Shown: one piece after another, positions 1 through 13,179 of the stretch
Layout of the letters: every line of letters starts with the position of its first letter
Position numbering within the stretch: position 1 is the stretch's first letter
Source: Epiperipatus broadwayi
Lineage: Eukaryota > Onychophora > Udeonychophora > Euonychophora > Peripatidae
Direction: 5' to 3'
Length of the DNA: 64,000 nt
NCBI GenBank assembly: GCA_028023455.1
Contig: JAQFVV010000022.1
Coordinates: 9,133,100-9,197,099, forward strand
The notes under the pieces: generated by a model
What the model saw: the letters and a program-made list of their open reading frames with translations, nothing else
Database searches by the model: none
What the model was told of the DNA's origin: nothing
Translations under genes and position numbers: made by a program

Positions 1-2117
1 AATACTTCATCAACTAGTATTTGTTTTAGCAACAAAAGTAGAAAAGAAATAATTTACTTGTGGTATAGGTAAAATAAAAACGAATTAATACTTCTGAGTC
101 AATAGAGTACATGTTATTGCCACAAGACAACAGACGAAATTGATAGTATTTTAAAAAGAAGTGTATATTATAACAAGGAGAATGTCAATTTGAATATTCT
201 GCATTAGATCAAATTTTTATAATACTTGTAAAAAAAAAAAAACATTTAAAAAAAGCTGAATAAATTGTGAAGTCGTAATATAAATTTTGAAGCCCTAATT
301 GAGAATGTGATGAAACATATATGGATTCTCGATTTATGGCCAGTTTGTTTACTGTCTATCAGATATTGATTTTTGAATAATTTTAATGGACATCAATGTT
401 TTGAAGTCTTATCTAAACTGTTATTTTATAATTATTAATAGTTATCACTGTGATGATGATGATGATGATATCAAATAAGTTTTTAATGTTTATATTATTT
501 TTTCCCGTTTGATCTACAATGAATTTAAAGAAAAGTGATTTTTTATACTATGCTAAAAGGGTGTTTTTATCACTAATTTCTTTTAAAATTACTACTTAAC
601 TTGTAATATTTATGCCATATTTTTATAATTTTGTTTCCACTATATTTCTAAATCACTTGTTTCTCTATTCATTTTTATTCTTTTGAAAGGTAATATTAGT
701 CATATATAAAAAGCAAATGTATTGGCCTAAAGCATCAGGAAAGCTGCATTATTGTAGTTTAATGAAACAAGAAAGAAACTGTGACTAAAAACTACTACGA
801 CACAGTAAAGTGAAACAATTTCCCCTTGGGTTGGGTTAAACATAGAAAAGAAAGAGACTCGAACAGAATCTATGGGAGGGGGATAAAAAGAGAGCAAAAA
901 AAGACACCCTGATTCACATGGTTGGTGTAGGAATCTCCTAATAATTCAATCAAAAACTGTGGAAGAATGTCTCCCATGATTCACTGCTTATGTGACAGTT
1001 CCCTGGAGGAAAAAAAAAGGTTAAGGAGAGATGAGGGGATTTCTGAAATCCCACAGAAACATGATCTGGGAATCCTCAGCAATAACAAAAATTTTTAAGA
1101 TTGATTGAATGAATCAGATATTATATTATGGTCAGGTTTGACTAGATATAAAAACAAAAAAAAGAGGAAGGGGGAGGGAAAAAGCACTTAGGAGAATTCT
1201 GACTGCTAATATGCTTATCTTATTAGTCATAATGTGGTTTAAACAAATTTGAAGAAAAAGTTGCTTTCAGTTTAAAATTAAATATTGCTAGCAAAATTTA
1301 AATATGTAAAGTAATAAAACTTTTTTTTAATCTTTAGTAAGTTTATTTCTTCTAAATATTTTTTATTAAAGAATGACAATCGTGTAATAGGAATATATTT
1401 CATCTATAAGTGAACAGCTTTATATTAGGAAGTTGTTTATATATATATTCTCTCATAAATAATGCAGAAGGACTCTGTGACTTAAATGTTAGTAGATACG
1501 CCTCCCATGTCTCATGTTCACGAACTGAAATTCGAAACCAGACCAGGTAACATTTGAATAATTTTTAATTTTTACAATTAGTCTAAAGATTTTTCAGGTA
1601 TCCAGTCTATAGTCAATACAGCTAGATATATAGTTTTGCTTAAAATATGGTATATATTTAAACCCTCATCATTTTGCAAGTTTGATGAGTAATACCTTCT
1701 TTATTAATTTTCTGTTGAAGTAATCTCTGCTCTGTACTTGACTAACTAAAAGCTATTAATACTATGTGAGTATTAAAAATTCAGATATTTGAGAATACAA
1801 ATCGATTTAAACATCTCAGTAGCTTTTAGATAAAAGATTGCAATTAGATGTCAAAGTGTTAGCTAAACAGATTGCATTCTGCTGCTTCTAGATTTAATAA
1901 ATAAATGATAGTGTAATTTTTAAGACTAATATTTATTCCAATTTATTACATGGAAATAAAACGTGGATCCCTATCAATGTAATATAAAAGGAAAATTTTC
2001 ATTTGTAAATAAATGCTCTGTAAAATCTTAAAAATATGATGACAAGACTATAACAGCAGGTTTGAATAGTTTAAAGTTTTTTAGGTATGATGCTTTTGAA
2101 TCTGATATCATTAAAAA
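1..2117. other. AT-rich stretch, no gene recognised
   Basis: No reading frame, splice pair or known repeat can be supported. A GC-elevated patch lies at about 900-1080 and a purine-rich patch at about 1160-1180. A short (TGA)n run sits near 453-469. Confidence 0.5.
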
Positions 2118-2131
2118 TATATCTTCATTGT

Positions 2132-2640
2132 TAATCAATGGATGCCAGAAGGCTTGTGCATAAAATCCCATCTAGTGTCTACTCATCCAATATCCACAAA
2201 CTAGTTTCTGACTTGTGGTCTTCATCAGTGAGGAGCCTTGGATCTGAGAGCTCTGCACCTAGATCTTAGGATCTAATGCAACCCTCCATACCTTTTAGCT
2301 CTACTTAACTACAAAACTATGAGTCTTAAATTGAAAACACAATAATATTTTCAATCCAAGCTCATTAGCTTATATTGTCATAAAGGTCTGAACTCAGTTC
2401 AGTACCTATACATTTTGATGTCTTTGGTTCTTTAATAACCATAGCCACCACTATCCTATTAAGCAGGATTGGTTTTAAGCCAATAAACATCACAAGATCA
2501 CTATTTCTTATGCTTGCTTATAACTGTTATTAAAACAGGCAAAACTCCATAAAGTGGCAATACTGTATAGAGAGTTTTGCCTGTTTTGATAGCAGTTATA
2601 AGCAAGCATAAGAAATGGTAATCATGTGATGTTTATTGGT
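2132..2640. mobile_element. Family A hammerhead fold-back element with 14-bp TSD
   Basis: An ORF-less repeat, probably a PLE-type pseudo-LTR. It is bounded by identical 14-bp direct repeats TATATCTTCATTGT at 2118-2131 and 2641-2654. The left part (2132-2547) is the repeat in minus orientation. The right part (2572-2640) is the same 3' end in plus orientation, giving arms 2480-2547 and 2572-2639 around a 24-nt loop. The arms differ at several bases, so the copy is not recent. The same repeat recurs at 8.47, 46.9-50.06, 51.4-51.9 and 62.1-62.6 kb. A hammerhead lies at 2193-2234. The family assignment is inference; the repeats and TSD are seen directly. Confidence 0.85.
2193..2234 (-). ncRNA. 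Hammerhead ribozyme, family A copy 1
   Basis: Read on the minus strand this has the core CTGATGA, a stem II of GAC/GTC, then GAAA, then the palindromic stem III ACTAGT. Other copies have GGC/GCC in stem II, so both sides changed together here. The cleavage-site C is T in this copy and stem I has one mismatch, so activity is uncertain. Confidence 0.75.
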
Positions 2641-2654
2641 TATATCTTCATTGT

Positions 2655-5600
2655 ATTGAAAGACACTTTGTAAAATTCCAACAGATAGAATCAATATGAA
2701 GTCCTTCATTTCTGCGATTGTGGGTATAGGTATAACACTCCTTAATAATGTGATATTATGGTTTCTATATGTTCACATTTACATAAATCAATCACTGTAA
2801 AATTCCCTTTACAAAGCAAATGAATATAATAGATATGGGTTCATTCTGAATTTATTGATGATTAAGTCTCCAGTTAATCTAGAAAAATCATATCTAAATG
2901 TCTTTATTATTGGATCCTGAAAAATAAATTTGTTTGGAACATATAATAATTATATTTTTATGTATAATTATTCAAGTGTTCATTCTTGGTTTATTATACA
3001 AAAAGAGGATCTTGATTTATGATGAGTCTTGAGTGTTGCCAATTTTTGACTATTTAACAGCTTTTTATAAATTCCCTATGAGTCAATATTTTTCTGGTAT
3101 GTAAAGGAAGAATATGTTAAAAAACTGAAGCCGTTTCAAGCAATACACCTGCATTTATCATTAGAATAAAAAAATTGAATGTCCAGAGTTTGAGCACCAG
3201 AAAACAGAGATGTTTGCAGCCTTTGTACTTTAAGCTCTGGAAACTGCCAATCTACCATTTCACCAAACCATATGGGTCAGTCTTTTTTATAAACTTGACT
3301 AATAATTTTATAGAAAAGTTTGATGTTGTTTACATTACTCATATATTTTCTACACAACTTCAGCATTAATTGCTTTTATTAGGAAAATATGACTGAGGAC
3401 AAGACTAAAGTTTACAGCAGAAAAAGTTAAAAGACAGCATTAAAAATTGTTAGTTAAACTGAATAAAGCAGAAGAAAGTATGATATATGGACACATCTGT
3501 CTTTCATGAATTGGTTTATAGAATCATTGGAAAACTTATCTCTAACTTTTCTTTCTTTTTTTATCTTTTGGATTTAGAATGCAGTGTTAATTTATGAATG
3601 TCATCTATTGACCATGATGAAATTAGTGCTTGAAGATGATCATCTTATTATCTTATAACTTCTATATAATTTTTATATTATAGATAATGTTTTTTTTTTT
3701 CCTGAGCATATTATGCAAAACTAATTGGCACACATCTTGAAGTATAAAATCATGGATTCAATATATTTTGGATTCTCTGAAAATATATATTATTGTTTTT
3801 GTAGATGGCATGTCATATTTTTCAAGAATTTGCTTTTAAGTTAGTTTCAAAAGTAACCTTTATTAGGTAAAAGATTACAAAAATTTTCGGGTATACTTAC
3901 CCATTGATGATTACAAAGCGTTCAATGTTACAAAGGTAAAACAATTATTAACCATGTTTACAAAAGAGACATATCTTCAATAATAATTATATCCATAAAA
4001 GGGTTACTATAATCTTGCCTGAATTCTTTTGAAATTTTGCATATATTTTTATGTAAAAAATGTGTGTGTGTGTGTGTGTGTAGGGTATGTACATTTTTTA
4101 AAAATAAATTTTGTTTTTAATAAGGTGTGTTTTTAAAAATAAATTTTGTTTTTAATGTGGTATGGAGTCTTTATTTTTATTTTTAATGTGGTATGGAGTC
4201 TTTATTTTTAACAATAGCTTTTATTTTATTTGAGATAGAATATTAAGAAATATATTATACTCATGTAAAAAAACTTTGTTTTCTGAAAAAGTCATGAAGG
4301 ATATTGATCTTTTACTCTTTTGTCAAGAACAACTTTAGTGACATCTGTCATCTAATTTTAGAAACTAAAGTATAAAAAATAATCCCAACAAAATACACTA
4401 TATTACAGTGCAATAAACTTGTACCAATAATTTCAATCAGTTGATTCTATTTTGATATGAAGCATATGGACTGCGCTTTTCTCTACTCGGTAGCTATATT
4501 TTATCTTTGTTTTACTATTCAAATCAATGGATTAAAAATTTTCAACATCCTAATGCTTTGAACTCAGACCAACAACTATTTATATATAAATAACACCTGA
4601 TTGCCATTATTTATTTTACTAGCCTTAGGTTTAAGATAATTACGCATCTTTAACTTCTAGAGGCATTTTCTTGGGTAAGTCATGTGAGATGGTTATACTA
4701 TTTTTATATTTCTCAATTAATGTTTGACTGCATAATTTGGGGAATTACGATAGATGAAAGTACTTTCAAGAAATATAGTTAGAATGAATTTAATCTCCTA
4801 AAATATTTAAATGGTTAGTGGTGTATATGAATTCAAGTAGAGTAATGACTAAACCAAGAGTATACTCTGATATAGGTATCTAACTAATGTCAGTTCTAGC
4901 ATGCTTATAATTGAAAAAAGAAATATAATTGAAAATCTTCTTTTGGTTATTGTCCATCATTACCTTTTTCATTCGCTGATAAAACTGAAGATAATTTTAT
5001 TATTCCTTTGGAAAATTTATATGCTCATGAGGATCCTGCTGCCATGGATATCATTTACAACAATACCTAAGGGCCTGAACTGTCAGCTTAACTACTACCT
5101 TACAGCTCTTAAACCCAAAGTGGATTTTCTTTGATTTTCAGGTGTTTGTTATATCTGTAATTATTTGGTCTACTGTAACTATATTTTTATCTGAATTTTT
5201 TGAAAAGTCATCAGGTCCTCTCAGTAATCCTCAAATATTTAATGGTACCTTAGATTTGAGTCCACATTGATCATTTAGCGTCTGCAAGTTATCCTATTAA
5301 TTCTAATAGGGTTGGTGCTACCATTATGCAAACTAGTCCTAGAATATAGTGAAAGGTACACTAGTAATATTTAAAAAGCATAGTTTTACACAAAATAAAA
5401 TGTTTTTCATAAAAAATGAACAATTAATTTGTGGCTTTTTTATATATATAAAATATTATTCTTCAAAATCGGAGTAAGCAAATTATTGGGGGGGGGGGCA
5501 GCTAAAGAATGCAGAACATCCAATAATCTGATATCAACGTTGGTGATAGATTTAATATTTTTTATTACAAACTTATAAAGATTATATTAATTTGCTATCA

Positions 5601-6639
5601 GATAGTCGTTTCATGTATTTATTATATATAAACATAAACGTATTTAAATGTCTGTACTAATAGAACAGGTATTGCTATTTTTGTCCATGATTTACTATCC
5701 TATAGAAAAAAAATAAAACAACATTTAAATAGTTCATTGTAAGGAAATTTCACTAATCCAAGATTTCCCATATACAGCAAATATGAATGAGAAGGCATCA
5801 CTCATCAGTCTTTCCAGTTTCTAAGTAATGAGAACTTGAACTTTTACCACCCTTGTTTATCATTTAACTAAAGAATAGCTTAATACTTATTAACTGATCA
5901 ATATTGAATGGTTAGATAAGCTGTTTCTGAATTGGTTATTTGAAAAAAAAATCCTATGCTTAAATTGGAATATGATTTTTTTTCTTCAAAATTTAATCCA
6001 TCTGGGATTCGAATCCGGTTTTATGGACGTGGCAGGAGAATGCACTATATTTTAAAATCTTTCACATACAAAAATAAGTCAAGGAATGCGAATTAGTTGC
6101 ATTCAAATATCTAAATAACTGAATGTAAATATAATAATTGAATGAAAATATTTTGTTGCCCCTAAGAATGAATTTGCTTGTATCTCTACTAAAGCACTTA
6201 TTTATCCGTTTATTTATTTATTTTTTTAGCCGACTTCCGTTTAAATTTTATTCTCAACTTTTCTTAGTACTTTTTCAAATGTTTTCTAAGAGAGAGAGAG
6301 AGGGAGCACTTTTTTTTATTTGAAATTTTGAAAATTATTTCTTTAGTTGTTAATTCATCAGAAACTTTTCAATGTTGCCTGAAATTCCATTTTTTAAATC
6401 TTAAATCATTTCAATATCAGCATCATTTTTTATTTATCAAACTGATTGTTGAAAATGTTTGATCTCTAGTTCTTGGCACGTGATGTGTTATTAATGAAAA
6501 CAACAAATTAGCTTTTTATAAAATGTCGCATTGTTTTTTAACAAAATAATATGTTGCCCCCCCCCCCATTTTAAATGGCTGATTTACATAATAAGTATTT
6601 GTGTTCCCTAATTATGTTGTCATTGTAGTTTCACTCAAA
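2655..6639. other. AT-rich stretch, no gene recognised
   Basis: No credible coding region. It holds simple repeats at 4061-4204, a G run near 5489-5498, a C run near 6557, and a tRNA-like B box (GATTCGAATCC) near 6007-6017 that may be an eroded SINE. Confidence 0.45.
4061..4204. repeat. (TG)n followed by two short nested tandem duplications
   Basis: A TG run at 4061-4081 is followed by a roughly 40-bp AT-rich unit given twice. A second unit containing GTGGTATGGAGTCTTTATT is also given twice and overlaps the first in its A/T flanks. This looks like replication slippage. Confidence 0.8.
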
Positions 6640-6975
6640 CTTGAAACATGTGGTTATATATCATGAGATATAAGTGAAATATACTTAACATTGACACTAT
6701 ATGTGAATTGTACCACAGATCAGAAGAGAACCAAAAACATGTATTCTTTGAATGTAGCAGCTTACAATACACTCGATCTTATATTACCAAAATTTATAAG
6801 AAAAAGAATGCCACCATAAGTTCAATTATAATCTTTTTCAAATGCCTGCTTCACAGAAATAAATACAACATTTATACTATATGCATTATGGCGCACAAGG
6901 TGCCCTTATCTTTACAATAGTGATGCAAGAAATTTTAATACTTTTAAAAACAAATTAGAGACAATAAAATAAATA
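6640..6975 (+). pseudogene. 3' remnant of a non-LTR retrotransposon (zinc-knuckle tail)
   Basis: The frame at 6708-6920 encodes YHRSEENQKHVFFEC, which resembles the C-terminal Cys/His tail (zf-RVT type) of non-LTR reverse transcriptases, C-x-x-C...EEN..H..FEC. One upstream cysteine (CELY) lies just before it. No RT domain is attached, so this is a 5'-truncated or decayed copy. It could also be a chance match; only the H..FEC spacing supports it. Confidence 0.4.
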
Positions 6976-8245
6976 GATAAAAAAACCACCCCATTAGACA
7001 TTTTCAGAGCCCCTTGGTCACATGTTCATCAGTGCTTTAACCTTTAATGAGATATATTTTGTTTCCTATTTTATTGTAAATATTTTAATAATAGTACAAT
7101 TCACCTAATGCTATTAAAAATACATATTGTAGTATTTTTTGATTAGTTTTGTATTAATCCCCCCTCCTTTAAAGTAAAATATCTGTAGATATATATTTCC
7201 TTGAATAAAATTCCTTCTAAAACTAAAACTTGAAACATTACTCTTCTTTTCTAGTCTGTTTTTCTAAGGTTGCATTTTAACCCTTTCTCCCCATTTTCTT
7301 TTTTATTTACAAACATTGATATATTACATATTAATGTAATGGTACCTATGCCTCCAAGCCCCTTGAAACCCATCTCTCATTAGGTTTTTGTTTGTTTAAA
7401 TAACAACAAAGATCTTTCTATTACTAAAATAATTTTTATAAAATAGAATCAATATGAATTTCTGGCAATCATATGAATAACATTTTTTTAGAATGCTTTA
7501 TATTTGCTTGACTTTTCAGTCTGCTCAATGGCAGATTGATAGAATCTATATACCTACTTGTTTGTCATTCACCTCATGGATGACCAAAATAAGAAAAATT
7601 TGAGCTGGTCACTTGTGTTTCAAGCAAAAATTTAAATTTTAATCTGTGCAAATATTCATTTGATTACCTTTCTAACCATCTAAGAAAATTTTAAAAGTCT
7701 TCTTTAGCACATCAATACAAAAGCATCAATAGATTATAAAGATTTGTTTAATTCTCAAAGACTTATTGCCTGTGTATGGATTTGTAAAAACCGAGTCAAT
7801 GGTAGCAATGCCAATACTACATCATTGTATTGATAAACTATCCATGTGGTATTTTACTGCCACAAGTAGCTTTTGCAATTGTAAAATGAAACTTATGTGC
7901 ATTCACATTTTTCAATTCTTTAAAGATAATTGAACTGTAAATGGATGAATATCTAAACATGCACAGATGTTAATTAAAACCTCATTCAGTAATTTCTGAT
8001 ACTAGAGGACAATTTCATTGATGTAATTAGCACTTGAACAGTTTGGTGATACAATGATTGCATATTGTTAATGCTTTATTAATCAATTATTATATATTCA
8101 GTTATTAGTTGTTTACTATCAAGGTTATTAGTAGGAGTAGAAATTAAATTTCTCTTGGTGAAGTTAAATTATTAACTGTTTTAAATAAGGCTTTGTAAAT
8201 ATTAATTCTTGTTAATTGCAATGTATCTAATATTTATATAATGTT
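6976..8245. other. AT-rich stretch, nothing recognised
   Basis: No frame, repeat copy or structured site was identified. Confidence 0.4.
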
Positions 8246-8384
8246 ATAACCTTAGTACATGTTCCTTGGGTGCTTAATTTTATTACAAGAGAGACCTCTA
8301 CAAATCTTACTGCAAGATTCGACTTTATAAAGATAAGAGCAGACACACTCTTATCTTCAACCTATTTTTTAATTATATAAGCAA
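8246..8384 (-). repeat. Dispersed repeat G (inverted relative to 41.04 kb)
   Basis: About 120 bp matches the reverse complement of 41040-41165 at high identity, sharing ATTCGACTTTATAAA and ACAAGAGAGACCTCTACAAA. Weaker relatives lie at 20836-20925 and 55650-55750. The repeat class is unknown. Confidence 0.7.
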
Positions 8385-8464
8385 ATCTAAAGCATTTTGA
8401 TTTGGGAGCATAAAGCTAATAAATTCTTCACTGATTAAGTTCACTATTTCTGTTACACATTAAT

Positions 8465-8576
8465 TACGCTAGCTTGCAGTGAGTGGCAATACGTATAGTG
8501 AGTTTTGCCTGTTTTAATAACAGTTATAAACAAGCATAAGAAATTGTGATCATGTGATGTTTATTGGCTTTATCTG
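8465..8576 (+). mobile_element. Family A 3'-end fragment
   Basis: It contains the family A terminal block: GTGGCAATAC, then GTGAGTTTTGCCTGTTTTAA, then CATGTGATGTTTATTGG. It matches 2572-2640 and 62515-62600. The ribozyme-bearing portion is absent, so this is a 5'-truncated copy. No TSD was seen. Confidence 0.75.
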
Positions 8577-9600
8577 TCTATTTTTTTCTTTGCCAGATTC
8601 ATGTTTTTCATATATATAAAGGTAAAAACAAGCAATTATTTTTCTAAACGTCCGCTTTAATATATATAAATTAATGATTTATTATTTTGTAAAGTTTCAT
8701 AAGAATGTAGTTAAAGTTTTTTTTTTTTGTCTTTTTCTAAAATAAGTGTAAGATATTTATTATAATGTCTTACTAGTTGATTGATTAAGAAAGGTTTGTA
8801 GAGAAAATCTTTTAACCTATAGGAATTAATTGTGTTATCAGATATGCAAATACATTTTAACATTTGCATTTTAATATTTAAATTTTGTAGGAAGCCATTT
8901 TGTTGTAATTTCTGATGAAAACCAATCTTCTGGTTGAATTATATTACCGCCCCCCCCCCCCGCAGTTTAGAGAAATAATTGTTTATTTTTATTTATAACT
9001 CCTTTAGTTAGTTAATATATTTATTATTTTCATATATAATTATAAGATTTATACTTATTTGTTACCTAATCTAAACAGTATTCATTTTTATCTTTATTCA
9101 TTAAATTTACATGATTCATAATTTTTACTTAAAACATTTTTTTTGGTTCAAATACAATTTTACAAAGCAAAATGTTAATTATAATTCATCATTGAATGCT
9201 TATTGCAAAATAAACTTTATTTTGTCATTTGCAATATTTTAGATAGACTTTCAAGTTGCTTCCAACAGTTTTCTTTCATAAGTTTGCATATCTAATTATA
9301 AATATTTTCAGTTTAAAGTTAGTTTGTATTTAAGAATTATATTATTTCGAATCCCCTGAGGAATCTCCACAATCTTCTTTATTATTTATATATATTTTTC
9401 AGGAGTAAATTTTCTATCTGCTGCATAATTCTTTTCATCTTTTGATAGATGTTTTTCCACACTGGGCAAATCCTGACCTTGTTGTAAACAAATTTATCGG
9501 TGATACTTTTTAGTTTAAATAAATATATTTGTTATTGATAAAGTTACTAATTTTATTCCCCAAATCTCAAAAATTCATTTTTTTCCCTAAAAGTTTTATG
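8577..9600. other. AT-rich stretch, nothing recognised
   Basis: It holds a 12-nt C run near 8949-8960 and poly-T tracts. No gene. Confidence 0.4.
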
Positions 9601-9604
9601 ACAA

Positions 9605-9714
9605 TATTTTTTTTTCATATACCATAGCAGGCAAACCCATTATCATCTGCAACCAATTACTTGCTTGCAAGGCGGCTGTGATGCTCTCTTGGCTAACAAC
9701 GCTTGACTATATTT
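9605..9714 (-). mobile_element. tRNA-derived SINE, family D
   Basis: On the minus strand it reads ATAGTCAAGCGTTG, then a GGTTGCAGATGATAATGGG region, then CTATGGTATATG followed by poly-A. The layout matches copies at 10321, 44727 and 63636. The B box is degenerate (ATGGGTTTGCC), so this copy is old. Confidence 0.65.
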
Positions 9715-10320
9715 CTCTCAGATTCAGACATAAGCCAAGAGGAAGAACTTTTAACATTATATACTGATATGCATAATCCATATTAAAATAGCATTTGCAA
9801 AAAAATTAATCATACCCTGAACAGCACCAACAGATGAAGAGTATTTTATTTGTTCACAATATAAAAAAAGGCTTCTACAGTGCATCTGAATTCAAATCTA
9901 GTTTGAGTGAATTCTGGATATTTTTAAGTATAATAAATTTCATGCTCTTTTTTTAAACATTCAATTCATAGAATGTCTAGCTAAGCATCCATTATTGATC
10001 AGTAAATGGATATCTAGCAATAATTAGTAACTAACAGTGTTATTTAAATTTGGTTAGTTAAATGAGGGTTGGTTTGCTGACTTAAAATATAATTATAATA
10101 AGATTCTACCCTATTTTTAATAGAAGAGATATTTTTAAGGAAAAATAACATTTCTACTTATTTTCTGTAATCTTGATATAACCTGTTCAGTTCAATGAAG
10201 TAAAAATATGCCAGATCCAAGAATGAACAATATTTCTGGATTGAATCTCAACTTTATCATTTTAAGTGCTTGAATATTGCATAATTTTCTGACTAAAAAG
10301 CATTGTCAATCATTGTTATC

Positions 10321-10421
10321 TGGGAAGACAGCGTAGCAGCCTGGCATGCAAGCAGTTGGTTGCAGACAAGTTGTTGGGGGTTCGCCTCCCAGCCGATGCT
10401 ATGACATATGGAAAAAAAAAA
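10321..10421 (+). mobile_element. tRNA-derived SINE, family D
   Basis: A pol III-like B box GGGTTCGCCTCCC is followed by GCCGATGCTATGACATATG and an A tail. It aligns with the copies at 9605 (-), 44727 (-) and 63636 (+). A tRNA-related SINE head is the simplest reading. Confidence 0.75.
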
Positions 10422-12376
10422 GCCCTTTAATTATTTATTTATTTTAATCTTGCTATTAAAAGACTATTACTGAATATATACTTCTGTGTGGTTTAGTTAA
10501 AGAACAGAATCTGAAGCTAAAGATCCATAGATCAAGAATCCAACTCTTCACTTCTTGTGTTCAAACATTTTATAAATTACCGAACAACAAATTATTGGAT
10601 TAGTTTTTAAATAAACATATAAAAAATAAAACTATGATATTAGAAAAATTTCAAATCTGAAAGCCCACGAACATGTTTCTAAAAACAAAACAACAACAAA
10701 AAAGTTGAACTCAGAGTCAATAATGAGTAATATTTAAATTATCGATTTAAATGACGAAAGCAATTCATGAAATATTTTTCTGAATACTGTAGCTTTGTTT
10801 CCTTGTTTTATCAAAGTTTAATAAGTCAGAATTGAATTGTTAGGATTGTTTAGTATTTAAAACAATTGCAATAACAATTTATTTTTAAAAAGAAAAATTG
10901 AAGACAACCAATTTTTGAAAATTCATCTGGCAACATATAACATTGGCATCTAATGTCCATTGATTACATACATTTACAATGACTCTAAGAAGGGTATATA
11001 ATAAATAGCTACTCCTAAGCAATTCAGAAAATGTTTTAGTAAATGCTGTTTTGTTTATCAATCAACAAGAGCAAATAAAAACATTTGCCTCCAAACAATA
11101 TTATTGACCACAGTATACTGGTATAAATGAATAAACAAATAATTGCTTAATAGATCTGAATACAATAAATAGACAAGCTGAAGTTCACTAGTAAACTACA
11201 CAAATCATAAATAAATGGCTTGATATTACTTCTTCTTTCCCCAATTTAGCTAATCAAAATGGGCTTATTATGTGTAGTATTTTTTAAAAAATAGCAATAA
11301 AAATTATTGTATTTTAAAAATAATAATGATGAAATTTATATAAAAATGTATTTTTAAAAATAAAATTTAATTTGGAGTTATGAATATGACAACGATATGG
11401 ATATATTGACCCTGTGTTGTAATAATTTACTGATTACTCAAAGATCCAACAGGTGTCTCCTAATCACTATGCAACTAATGAAATATTTTATATTTTAAGT
11501 TGTATTTTTTTTTTTTTTTTTGGTAATCTAAAATTAGAAGTGCAATAAAAATATACTTGCATAAAATACAAAAGTTGTAAATACAAATTGTTTTTATATA
11601 AATAGTACTAATATTTATCATTCTTTACACACCTAATACAAGGCATTATCTTTATTAAGTTCTTTAATTCATCTACTAATTTTTATTGTAAACAGTCTTT
11701 CTCAAAGCTGTTACACAGTCAAAACCATCAGCTGGATTGGAGAATTTACTTACCGTATTGGATTGCATTAAACACATAAAGAGTGTTAAACATTATTTTT
11801 ATTTATATAATCATTATTACAGAAAAGATAATGCAAAAACAAAAAAGAGAGAAATATTTCAAAATTTAGATATTGAGTCAAATATTCTAAACACATCATA
11901 CTGTTCAAAAATGAATTATAATTTAGTTAAAATGTATGGAAAAGAGTGGAGAATATCATTCATTAGAAAGAAGCATTAGAGCAACTATTTTTATTCTATT
12001 CACTTTTTGGTTTCTTAGATGCTATTTCAGCTTCAACTGTAATCACATTTCTACAACAAAATAAAAAAAAATTAAAATTAGAGATTAGACCCTTGCACTT
12101 CCAGATATATATACAGTCACATTGAGATTAATAACCTTAACTACACCACTGTAACCACTGTTCATTAAAACTAGATATGATCTCTAATTTAATACCCAAT
12201 AGTTTTCCTTAACTATATAGTTTTCTCATTTTAAATATATTTAATTACTCAACTACCCAAGTGAACACTAACCCATAAAACTAGTTTAAATTTAACTGTA
12301 ACATCTCATATCCTAATTAATTCTCCACTACTTAAATGTAATTCTCTTTGAACCTGGTATAAGTAATATATATATA
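10422..12376. other. AT-rich stretch, no gene recognised
   Basis: A lysine/asparagine-rich frame at 11737-11979 has no recognisable domain and only low-complexity composition. A (TA)n run at 12367-12380 abuts the next element. Confidence 0.4.
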
Positions 12377-12586
12377 TATAATTGAAATAATATTTTTAAA
12401 CGGTTTATAAACAATTCAAACAATCTTTAAATCCGCAGAAGTACTTTCGGTTACTTTCAAACCTGCCTCAACTGCTATTAAATTCAAAAACTAAAAGCGG
12501 AAGCAAACGTCATCAATTCAAATTCCACGAATCTCATATTTTAATGTTAGAAGCTTGTCGATTTATCAAATGTGTTTTATTCCTGT

Positions 12587-13132
12587 TTATAAAAAAATTG
12601 CCTCTTTAATTTTTCTTTTACTATGGTTTCTCTCTTCATGAAGAATTTTCACATTTTCAAAATTAAATTTAAATTTATGTTTACATGTTTTTTCATGATC
12701 AAAGAAAACTGAAGAAGATATTAAATCACCATTATTTTTATTTTTTACACGCTTATATAACAATTCGTGTTCCTTCAATCTTTTCTCAATGTTGCACCTA
12801 GATTCACCTATATATGATAGCATACAATCACAAAAAATTTGATATATGACATTACTTTTTTGCTTGATAGGTATGACATCCTTAGAATTATTAACTAATT
12901 TGTTAATATTGTTTGGAACGTAGAATGAAACATTAAATACATTCTTATATAAATCCTTAAAAAATTTTACTTGTGGATTTGAAATAAATGGAATAGATAT
13001 CCATTTTTTATTATTAATCTTCATTTCTTTTAAATTATAATTTTTTTTAAATTGACTTAAAGTATTGTTTATTTGTTCCATTTTATAACCAACATCAAGC
13101 AATTCCTTGACAAATATCTCAATATTTTTCAA
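12587..13132 (-). pseudogene. PLE GIY-YIG region, inverted copy, frameshifted
   Basis: 181 codons nearly identical to codons 79-258 of the facing frame at 13180-14028. It contains the GIY-YIG start VIYQIF...YIGES and the helix IEKRLKEHE. It ends early (EAIFL) because two extra T residues at about 12593-12599 shift the frame just after KRKIKEA, removing the conserved tail. It lacks the RT-thumb part. Likely non-functional; it is the left arm of the inverted pair. Confidence 0.9.
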
Positions 13133-13179
13133 TTTATCACTTTGGTAACGACATAATTTTTCATTTCGAATTAAATAAA

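Noticed and set aside
2132-2640. Rho-independent terminator or CRISPR-like hairpin repeats
   Set aside because: The window is plainly eukaryotic. Hairpins are transposon arms, and there is no regular repeat-spacer array or cas gene.
4901-5134. 77-codon plus frame as a membrane protein
   Set aside because: Leucine/isoleucine-rich translation of AT-rich DNA, with no splice sites, no repeat homology and no start context.
5790-5830. Hammerhead core on the minus strand (CTGATGAGTGATGCC)
   Set aside because: No GAAA follows at a usable distance and no stem I or stem III forms.
11737-11979. 80-codon plus frame
   Set aside because: Lys/Asn/Tyr-rich low-complexity composition and no recognised domain.
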